This document shows, piece after piece, positions 43,474 to 49,766 of a DNA stretch of 53,077 nucleotides (position 1 is the first letter of the stretch; each line of letters begins with the position of its first letter). The notes beneath the pieces are model-generated. The model did not search any database. It was not told the DNA's origin and saw nothing but the letters and a program-made list of their open reading frames with translations. The position numbers and the translations under genes were made by a program. The DNA lies in the NCBI GenBank assembly GCA_022760475.1, contig JALEFZ010000023.1, positions 1 to 53,077 of the forward strand, given 5' to 3'. Origin of the DNA: Bacteroidia bacterium. GTDB taxonomy: Bacteria; Bacteroidota; Bacteroidia; J057.

Positions 43474-45314
43474 GGACACAAAATTCTAATCGTTTATTAA
43501 AGGGGAGGAACTTTATCGAGTTCCGGGACTTTTCCAAAGCTGAACTCCAGTTTTGGGCTCAATTTGGCATCAATCAGGAAACCCTAGAAAAATTCGGAGT
43601 CAGGTCTGTAAAGGCATATTCATACCTTTCCCAAGCAGGAGATACAATCACTGTAAGGGCTAAGAATGAAGATCCTATCTTTGCCTATGAAGCCGAGAAA
43701 GGTGTTTTCAAGCTCTACAGGCCATTCAACAAAAAATACAAGTTTTCCTGGTGGGGCAAGAAAAAGAATGAGTACGTTTTTGGCTTTCTCCAACTTCCAC
43801 ATGAAGGTGCATTGGTAATCATTTGTGCAGGCGAAAAAGATACCCTAACCGTCAATTCGATGGGATATCCAGCAGTATGCCTTAATGGAGAAACAGCCAA
43901 TCTATCTCCTAACCTACTTTTTGAGTTGAAAAGTAGGTTTTTGATAGTTTTTTCCCTTTATGACAACGACAAAACTGGCCTAGAACAATCTGCAAAGCTG
44001 TTAGATTTGGGAGGTATCAAACCATTACGGATACCGGATTTCTTTTTTGATGAGGATAAAAACAAAAAAGGGAAAGACATCAGTGAATATGTTCAATCAG
44101 GACTTCCTTTGGGGTGGCTACCCGATCAAATTCGGGACTGCCTTGATTCACCAGAGGAGGAGGAGGTTTCAGGAGCTCTCTCAGGAACTTCTAAGCATCT
44201 GTTAACCCTTATTCGATCCTCAAAAAGCCTGGATGAGCGAGTCAAAACAAAAATTTCCTTTTCAAAACCTATTATCAGTCAAAATGACATTCCCTGGATT
44301 TATCCCAATACCATCGTTGTTATCCAGGGTCAAACAGGGACGCACAAAAGCCGCCTTGTTGAAACCATCGGTAGTGCCATTATCAGCCATTCAGGCCCTG
44401 AGAACAATATTCTAGGACTTTCAGTGAACAGATCCTTTGATTATTCTTTCATTTATATAGACACTGAAAGGAACATTCAGGAGCAGTTTCCCTATGCCCT
44501 TCAGCAAATAAAACTGAAGGCAGGGTTTCAGATTGATGATAAGGTCCCTCAGCTTGGTTTTACTTCCCTGGTAGAAATACCTAGAGATGAAAGAGTAGAG
44601 ACCTTGGAGGCCTATATAGGACACCTGAAAGCCATATCAAAAACCCATTTGGTGATAGTCTTGGATGTGGTTACAGACTGTGTGCTTGATTTCAATAGGT
44701 CTGAAGAAAGCATGCAATTTATTCAGCACCTGAATAGGGTCATCAATCAGAATGGGGTTACTTTTATTTGCCTCATCCATGAGAATCCAGGTCACAACTC
44801 CAAAGCAAGGGGCCACCTAGGGACTGAATTGGCCAATAAGGCCAGTACCTTAATTCAAATAGGCTTTGAGAAAGACGCTAATAGGAAGGACACAGACCTT
44901 ATACGGCTCAAGTTTCTTAAATTCAGGCAGGGAAAAAGGCCTGAAAATGTGTTTCTCAAATACGATGAAATAGTTAAAGGTCTGGTCCTGGCCGATGCAC
45001 TTAGCGTTCAGAGGGTAATGGACAAGAAGGTCCTTGTAGCTGATCCAGAATTGGTCTCAGATTTTCTTGCTGAGAAATTGATGAACAAACCCATGCGGAA
45101 AGCCTCCTTAGTGAACATGCTGACAAAGCATTTTTCAATAAGTGAGAAAACTGCCAGGGAAAGGATCAAGCAAATATTGAACAATGAGCATTACAAACAT
45201 GCTAATAAAGACAAAAAGATTTGTGTCCTTGATTCTTTTAAGGAAGCGAAGCAAGTTTATCTGAAATTAACCCCAACAACCGAGCTTAAATCGGAAGATA
45301 ATCTGCCATCTTAA
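43470..45314 (+). CDS. TOPRIM-RecA/DnaB-like helicase-primase of a plasmid or mobile element
   Basis: Replication protein of 614 aa. The TOPRIM domain has the Glu of IICAGEKDTLTVNS (about 119) and FSLYDNDKTGLEQS (about 164). The RepA-type RecA-like ATPase has Walker A GQTGTHKS (about 288) and Walker B HLVIVLDVVTD (about 397). A His-containing sensor LIHENPGHNSKARGHLGT follows. The C-terminal ~60 residues form an HTH-like region (ASLVNMLTKHFSISEKTARERIKQI). It would prime and unwind DNA for replication of the element. The iteron-like array lies ~110 bp downstream. Confidence 0.85.
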   Translation: MRTQNSNRLLKGRNFIEFRDFSKAELQFWAQFGINQETLEKFGVRSVKAYSYLSQAGDTITVRAKNEDPIFAYEAEKGVFKLYRPFNKKYKFSWWGKKKNEYVFGFLQLPHEGALVIICAGEKDTLTVNSMGYPAVCLNGETANLSPNLLFELKSRFLIVFSLYDNDKTGLEQSAKLLDLGGIKPLRIPDFFFDEDKNKKGKDISEYVQSGLPLGWLPDQIRDCLDSPEEEEVSGALSGTSKHLLTLIRSSKSLDERVKTKISFSKPIISQNDIPWIYPNTIVVIQGQTGTHKSRLVETIGSAIISHSGPENNILGLSVNRSFDYSFIYIDTERNIQEQFPYALQQIKLKAGFQIDDKVPQLGFTSLVEIPRDERVETLEAYIGHLKAISKTHLVIVLDVVTDCVLDFNRSEESMQFIQHLNRVINQNGVTFICLIHENPGHNSKARGHLGTELANKASTLIQIGFEKDANRKDTDLIRLKFLKFRQGKRPENVFLKYDEIVKGLVLADALSVQRVMDKKVLVADPELVSDFLAEKLMNKPMRKASLVNMLTKHFSISEKTARERIKQILNNEHYKHANKDKKICVLDSFKEAKQVYLKLTPTTELKSEDNLPS

Positions 45315-45339
45315 AGAGGTTTCTTTTCGAGGAAAATTC

Positions 45340-45389
45340 ATGTTGGTAATTGGTAAGCGCATATATAGGGGGCTACCAATTACCAACAT
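45340..45389 (+). terminator. Long perfect hairpin after the primase-helicase gene
   Basis: Sixteen-bp perfect inverted repeat at 45340-45355 and 45374-45389 (TTGGTAATTGGTA / TACCAATTACCAA core) with an 18-nt loop, followed by CTTTTTATC. It is placed 25 bp after the stop codon, as a terminator would be. Its unusual length, and its position at the border of the iteron array, also allow an origin-related role. Confidence 0.7.
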
Positions 45390-45422
45390 CTTTTTATCAT
45401 AACATCAGAAGTGAAAATTAAT

Positions 45423-45601
45423 TGACAACAGGTGGCAAACTGATGACAAGAGGCCGGTTTTATGTCAAACTTTATTGACAAGCAGCGATAATAAGACGAC
45501 AAGTAGCTGAATACTGGCGATAGAGTTATCACAATTTGCGACAGGGTTATCACAACTAGCGACAAGGCTGCGATAATGACTGAATACCTAGCTACAAATA
45601 G
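45423..45601 (+). repeat. 21-bp iteron-like tandem array 1 (YGACARG core)
   Basis: Core YGACA-type motifs occur at 45423 (TTGACAAC), 45444 (ATGACAAG), 45465 (degenerate), 45476 (TTGACAAG), 45497 (CGACAAG), 45518 (CGATAGAG), 45539 (CGACAGGG), 45560 (CGACAAGG) and 45581 (degenerate). The interval is 21 bp except for one 11-bp step (45465 to 45476). Two units share GGTTATCACAA. A period of two helix turns puts all sites on one face of the DNA, as in plasmid iterons. There is no supported gene in this 346-bp gap. Confidence 0.75.
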
Positions 45602-45660
45602 AACCATTAGCTCTTCTAAGTACAACTCCTTTTCAAAACTGAACTGCTACTATTCAATAA

Positions 45661-46185
45661 TTAGATCCCTAAGTGTAACAAATAGGCCTGAAAGGAGATC
45701 ACTTTGAATTGAACCTTACTGCGTTCTACATCTGGTGTTTGCATAGATTCAAAGCGAACTCTGACACCAGGTATTTTTTCATTTAGGCAAAGGGTCATTT
45801 CTGCCATAAAATCCTTTGAGACCCTTAACGGATTGTTATAATAGTTTCTATTGGCAACAAAGTTTTGAGCACATAGATATGCGGCCCTATCAGCAGCCCA
45901 TCCAATATCTTTCCGGGCCCTCGAAGCTACAACCCAGGCCCTGTCATGTTTTTCACTTAATTGAACTGGCATGCCTACTTCTATAGGCGGTATATCTACC
46001 CGATAAAATTGAAAGCCATAACTCCCTGTTAGACGAAATCCATAAATGACAGCAACCTGCCAATTGGAGTTTACCTTTTCAATGTGAATAGAAGTGGGAT
46101 CAACAATCAGACTCTGAGAACAGGCCTGAAAGGCCATAAAGAGCCATCCCACCAAAAGCAAAAATTTGGTAGTTTTGCAACGCAT
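45661..46185 (-). CDS. Hypothetical exported protein (probable lipoprotein)
   Basis: Protein of 174 aa when started at the ATG at 46185 (MRCKTTKFLLLVGWLFMAFQ, then ACSQS); the longer frame adds non-signal sequence. The Cys after FQA gives a weak lipobox. The mature part has alternating strands with aromatics (VAVIYGFRLTGSYGFQFYRV), then KDIGWAADRAAYLCAQNFVANRNYY. No family is recognised. A 22-bp perfect palindrome lies 110 bp upstream. Confidence 0.6.
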   Translation of the reverse strand: MRCKTTKFLLLVGWLFMAFQACSQSLIVDPTSIHIEKVNSNWQVAVIYGFRLTGSYGFQFYRVDIPPIEVGMPVQLSEKHDRAWVVASRARKDIGWAADRAAYLCAQNFVANRNYYNNPLRVSKDFMAEMTLCLNEKIPGVRVRFESMQTPDVERSKVQFKVISFQAYLLHLGI

Positions 46186-46294
46186 AGCAATATGTATTAA
46201 GGGCTTTCCAGGATGGTTTGGCGACTGCCTGGAGGCCCGTTTTATTTGGAACCTACTTGAGGAGAGGTTCCTTACCCTTGAGTGATTACAAATC

Positions 46295-46316
46295 AATTAC
46301 GCTAATTAGCGTAATT
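46295..46316. promoter_or_regulatory. 22-bp perfect palindrome with GCGTAA half-sites
   Basis: Centred on CTAATTAG, with arms AATTACG / CGTAATT. It lies between the 46339-47037 gene and the start of the exported protein gene. TTAGCGTAA appears again at 47315-47323, and GCGTAA also occurs in the dyad at 47256-47280. Likely a shared operator. Confidence 0.6.
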
Positions 46317-46338
46317 ATTTCAAGGGTATGAAGGGATT

Positions 46339-47037
46339 TTATTTGCTATGCTTCTTGGTGCTAATAGAGATGTTCAAGTACCGCTGTTTTTCAGACTCCC
46401 AGGTGAAACCTATGTACAGGGAATATTCAACACCATCTTTGACTGTCTGACAAAGGAGTGGTAAGGGAACAGTAGTGTCTGACAGACCCTGTTGGACTAT
46501 GTCAGACATTGTGAAGGGTGCTAACAGGCCTTGTTGGACCATCTTCTCAAACTGTGAGACAAGTTGTATCCTGTTTGACAAGTTTGTGATATCCTCATTT
46601 ACCCATGACAGGTGTGCTAAGAAGACCTTAAAACCTTCGCCAAGGTTCACCGAAGTACCTGTGTTGGCTTGCTCACTCTGTGATAAGCCCTTGTCAAGGA
46701 CTTGATATTGTCTGACAGGACCTTGGTAAGCGTTGACAGGCGTCTCATCAGGTTTGACAAGTTTTCCCCGAGAGTCAACATGGTCTTCCCGAGTGTCGGG
46801 GAAGTTTCCCCGAGTATTGGGGATGTCTCCCCGAGAGCCGGGGACGTCTCCCTCAACTTCGGGGAAGTCTTCACGAAAGTTAGGGAACTTTCCCCGAATA
46901 ACTGATTGGCTAGTCAATAGCTTCCCCAAGTATTCATACATATATCCCAAGGGAGGAAAAGATATGTCTGATATATCATCTTGTACACCGGGAGATACTT
47001 CCGTATGCCATCCTATTTGTGGTTCATTTCTCGCCAT
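46339..47037 (-). CDS. Unknown accessory-region protein containing heptapeptide repeats
   Basis: Protein of 232 aa (ATG at 47037, MARNEPQIGWHTEV, overlapping the upstream gene by 14 bp). Residues ~45-95 are heptapeptide repeats encoded by a 21-bp tandem array: FPNFRED, FPEVEGD, VPGSRGD, IPNTRGN, FPDTRED, HVDSRGK. The C-terminal half has QFEKMVQQGLLAPFTMSDIV and a beta-rich end (EYSLYIGFTWESEKQRYLNI). No family recognised. Because the repeat is also open in other frames, part of the coding potential is a by-product of the array; the frame with the longest extension and upstream overlap is chosen. Confidence 0.6.
   Translation of the reverse strand: MARNEPQIGWHTEVSPGVQDDISDISFPPLGYMYEYLGKLLTSQSVIRGKFPNFREDFPEVEGDVPGSRGDIPNTRGNFPDTREDHVDSRGKLVKPDETPVNAYQGPVRQYQVLDKGLSQSEQANTGTSVNLGEGFKVFLAHLSWVNEDITNLSNRIQLVSQFEKMVQQGLLAPFTMSDIVQQGLSDTTVPLPLLCQTVKDGVEYSLYIGFTWESEKQRYLNISISTKKHSK
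46692..46901 (+). repeat. 21-bp tandem array 2 inside the 46339-47037 gene
   Basis: Ten 21-bp units begin at 46692, 46713, 46734, 46755, 46776, 46797, 46818, 46839, 46860 and 46881. The early units carry TGACAGG, TGACAGG, TGACAAG and CAACATGG; the later ones CGGGGAAG, TGGGGATG, CGGGGACG, CGGGGAAG and TAGGGAAC. The middle units also contain TTTCCCCGAG, making imperfect GGGGAA/TTCCCC dyads. The first units share the core of array 1 (YGACARG). Confidence 0.8.
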
Positions 47038-47248
47038 TCTCAAGCAGCTTTTTAAGTTCCTCAATTTCCTCCTGGTATGTCCCTTGCATCACCTCTATGA
47101 GCCTTTGTATGTCTATATTATCCTGATTAAACTGCTTGCGGGCAGCTTCGTTGTCATAGATCCTGCCTAGACTTTCATAATATTTCCTGGCGATGGCGGA
47201 TTTGATCCAGTATTTCATCTGTATGTCTCTGCCTTTTATCTTATCCAC
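47024..47248 (-). CDS. Small coiled-coil protein of the accessory region
   Basis: Protein of 74 aa from a GTG at 47248, or 64 aa from the ATG at 47218 (MKYWIKSAIARKYYESLGR). It is highly charged and helical, with a heptad-like C-terminus (IEVMQGTYQEEIEELKKLLE). Its 3' end overlaps the next gene by 14 bp, so both are in one operon. A dyad at 47256-47280 sits just before the start. Function unknown; a small DNA-binding or multimerisation partner is possible. Confidence 0.6.
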   Translation of the reverse strand: MDKIKGRDIQMKYWIKSAIARKYYESLGRIYDNEAARKQFNQDNIDIQRLIEVMQGTYQEEIEELKKLLENGEK

Positions 47249-47582
47249 GGGTTTTCTGCGTAAATCTTTGATTTATGCAGTTTAGGGATAATTTGGTATA
47301 CAAATATATGCGATTTAGCGTAAATATTACTATTCATCTTATCCAATTAGAAGCTCCGCGTATAACTAATAATGTTGTAGCCACCTGAAGGATAATACTT
47401 TAGAAATATAGATATTCTAAAGTACGCATTGTAAACATTCATTTAATGTGTTGTCTTACAGATGAACTGCTTCGGTGTAAAACCTTTCCATACTTAGACA
47501 AAAGCAAAAAAAGATGAAAACTTTCAAAATTATATAACAAATTATGTTAATATGATTTTTATTTAGCAGAAAAATTTAGCGT
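47249..47582. other. Non-coding control region with inverted repeats
   Basis: A 334-bp AT-rich gap between divergent genes. It holds the imperfect 11-bp dyad CTGCGTAAATC / GATTTATGCAG (47256-47280), the TTAGCGTAAATA segment near 47315, and the perfect 10-bp inverted repeat TACTTTAGAA / TTCTAAAGTA (47396-47424, 9-nt spacer). No promoter with both boxes was found. Confidence 0.5.
47396..47424. promoter_or_regulatory. Perfect 10-bp inverted repeat upstream of the HYC_CC_PP gene
   Basis: TACTTTAGAA and TTCTAAAGTA flank a 9-nt spacer, about 160 bp before the start of the small Cys-rich protein gene and 150 bp before the opposite operon. An operator or a recombination core site are both possible. 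Confidence 0.45.
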
Positions 47583-47999
47583 TTGATAGAAAAAGGCATA
47601 CATATTCTCCTAGTGTTTTCCATTCTACTTAGCTCAACAGGCTTGGTAGTCAACAAACACTTCTGTCTGGAGGAACTCCAAAGCGTTGCCTTCTTTTTAC
47701 CTGCTACGCCTTGTCCCATGGGGGTAAACAAAGCGCAGGAATGTCTCCCCGGAGAAATCTCTATCAATAAGAAGAGCTGCTGTGATGACCAGAATGAGCT
47801 TTTCAAGCTCACCGAAGAAGCTGATCCCAGTTCACTTAGCCAAAGCTTAATTGATCAGGAACTGAACCTTTTCTGGCTTGAATATTCACAAGAAAACCAG
47901 ATTCAGAAATTCTCAGAAGCCTTTACTCCAATCCAAAGGTACAAATCTCCTCTCATTGTCTGCGATGTGATTATTGACATCCAGACCTTTCTTTGTTGA
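47583..47999 (+). CDS. HYC_CC_PP-type small exported protein
   Basis: Protein of 138 aa starting at a TTG (an in-frame stop at 47577 excludes more upstream starts). The signal anchor MIEKGIHILLVFSILLSSTG leads to the motifs NKHFC and KKSCCDD, which define the HYC_CC_PP family of Bacteroidota, and the C-terminal YKSPLIVCD. Members are commonly near heavy-metal RND pumps and TonB receptors; metal sensing or binding by the cysteines is an inference. A CusA-like gene lies ~1.8 kb downstream. Confidence 0.75.
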   Translation: MIEKGIHILLVFSILLSSTGLVVNKHFCLEELQSVAFFLPATPCPMGVNKAQECLPGEISINKKSCCDDQNELFKLTEEADPSSLSQSLIDQELNLFWLEYSQENQIQKFSEAFTPIQRYKSPLIVCDVIIDIQTFLC

Positions 48000-48083
48000 A
48001 TACATCTTGTTTGCAATTAAATCCTGCCATAGGCTCAGCTCCTGTGGGGGAGGCCTTTTCTATGACCCAACAAATGATCCAAA

Positions 48084-48100
48084 TGGCGGTAAATCCGCCA
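48084..48100 (+). other. Short hairpin between the HYC_CC_PP and GT39-like genes
   Basis: TGGCGG / CCGCCA, 6-bp stem with a 5-nt loop. No U-tract follows, so termination is uncertain. Confidence 0.35.
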
Positions 48101-48173
48101 TGCCTGTATCCTTTGCTTGCATCATATTATCCATTTAAGAAACCTATCCTTAGCTTGCAAACTTGACATTATA

Positions 48174-49730
48174 ATGGCTAGTAATAAATTCTGGCTTGCT
48201 CAATCTGAAAAGGAAACCATTCGTCAAATTATTCTAAACAGCTTGCCTTATGTGACCTTTATGGTTTTTGGCTTGATCCTGAGTCATTTTGTCTCCATTA
48301 GGATGGATGAGGGTTATTCATTGAATACAACTTCTAAAAACCTTACCTATGCATGGGACAAGGCACTGTACAATGAGTTACAACCCCCGCTTTATTTTTT
48401 ACTGCTGACCGTTTGGCGAAAAATTAGCACAAGCTTGATTTTTGCAAGACTATTTTCCCTGATTTCAGTGATGGTTGGCGTCTATTATCTGGTTGAAACA
48501 GGTAAAAACCAGCTCAAAAACCTTCACCTTAGCAAGAATCAACTTACTTGGTTAGCGCTGGCTCAGCCCTATGGGATGGCTCTAGGAATAGATATTCGGG
48601 TGTATGCCTTCGGCTTTATGATCACATCAGTAATGCTCTATACCTACCAAAAAGCTTTTTTGGGGGAGGAATTCGATAAGAAGAGCGCAATAGCTTATTC
48701 AATTTGGGGCTTGATGGGAATAGCTAGTCAATACTACATTGCTGTTTTTATGCTGGGAACAGGCTTATATTTGCTCCTGAGCAAAAAGTGGCAAATGTGG
48801 TGGCGATACCTCCTTGCAGTACTCCCTTCACTGATATTACTTGGTATGCTTGTGCCCTCCTTACTGGTGCAAGCAAGCCATCCATCGAGTTTGGAAACAG
48901 AAGCGACCTCATTCTTCATTTACAGAAGATGGTTGGTTAGTCTGCTCGAATCTCTAACCATAGGTACATGGGGCTATAAAATTTTGATTTGGCCAGGCAG
49001 ACTTGTGCTCTGGGGGCTTTTCATTATCACATCTGTAGACATTCTTCAGAAAGGCTGGGAGAAATCATTTGAAGAAATGAAACCATTCCTTTTTATCACC
49101 CTAAATCACCTATTGCTATTTTCGGCTATTTGTGTGTTTATGGGAGCACTCTACGTTTTGCCTCACAGGTATCATAATGCACTTTATCCTGTTCTATTCT
49201 TGAGTTTTGTGGCATTCCTCTTTGGTAGAACACAAACAAAATGGTCCAGGCTTGCTTTTACCATATTATTGACAACTTACCTTCTGAGTAATTTTTTCCT
49301 AAATCGCACCTTCAATAAAGAGGGAGATTTCAGGGGAATTGTGGCAGGAATTGAATCTATGGAGCAAGAAAGCCAACCAATTTTCATTTATAAAAATGAA
49401 TTTATGATGTGTATTGAGCCTTATTATTCAGGTATCAATGAGCTCCACCCGTTTCCCAGACCTGTGAACTATGATCAACCTTGGGCTTACGAATTGGATT
49501 TGTTAAGAAACCGAGAGGAAATCAGGCATCTACTAGATTCAACTATGGTTGCAAACGGACAGCCTGACCAGTTCTGGTTGGTTTCATTAGTTCGAGAGGA
49601 GTTGGCTTTAGGAGGGGTGAAAATCAATTCTAAAATCCTCTGGAATGAGATTGAAAAAGATTTTGAGCCGACTTATTCCAAAGTTTATGGATTAAATTTT
49701 AAGGTGCAACTATTTCAAAGAAAAGATTGA
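48174..49730 (+). CDS. GT39/ArnT-like integral-membrane glycosyltransferase
   Basis: Polytopic inner-membrane protein of 518 aa (ATG at 48174, MASNKFWLAQSE; the longer TTG frame is not supported) with about 11 hydrophobic segments. The first external loop has the acidic motif MDEGYSLNTT and then ELQPPLYFLLLTVW, the pattern of GT-C enzymes that take sugar from polyprenyl phosphate. The C-terminal ~150 residues are soluble. The acceptor is unknown. It is followed after 36 bp by the metal pump gene; whether the two are functionally linked is unclear. Confidence 0.75.
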   Translation: MASNKFWLAQSEKETIRQIILNSLPYVTFMVFGLILSHFVSIRMDEGYSLNTTSKNLTYAWDKALYNELQPPLYFLLLTVWRKISTSLIFARLFSLISVMVGVYYLVETGKNQLKNLHLSKNQLTWLALAQPYGMALGIDIRVYAFGFMITSVMLYTYQKAFLGEEFDKKSAIAYSIWGLMGIASQYYIAVFMLGTGLYLLLSKKWQMWWRYLLAVLPSLILLGMLVPSLLVQASHPSSLETEATSFFIYRRWLVSLLESLTIGTWGYKILIWPGRLVLWGLFIITSVDILQKGWEKSFEEMKPFLFITLNHLLLFSAICVFMGALYVLPHRYHNALYPVLFLSFVAFLFGRTQTKWSRLAFTILLTTYLLSNFFLNRTFNKEGDFRGIVAGIESMEQESQPIFIYKNEFMMCIEPYYSGINELHPFPRPVNYDQPWAYELDLLRNREEIRHLLDSTMVANGQPDQFWLVSLVREELALGGVKINSKILWNEIEKDFEPTYSKVYGLNFKVQLFQRKD

Positions 49731-49766
49731 AATGATTTGGAGGAGCTGTAACTGGTAACAAAACTT

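Noticed and set aside
45380..45625. Minus-strand frame of 81 codons with LS-heptads
   Set aside because: Its repeats are the reading of the 21-bp iteron array; no start context, no family, hydrophobic nonsense composition.
46647..46874. Second minus-strand frame with ETSPxLG heptads
   Set aside because: Shadow frame of the same array, shorter, with no upstream coupling.
45423..46901. CRISPR array
   Set aside because: The units are directly adjacent 21-mers without unique spacers, and no cas genes are present.
46702..47170. Plus-strand frames across the second array
   Set aside because: Open only because the 21-bp repeat has no stops in several frames; they overlap the better supported minus-strand gene.
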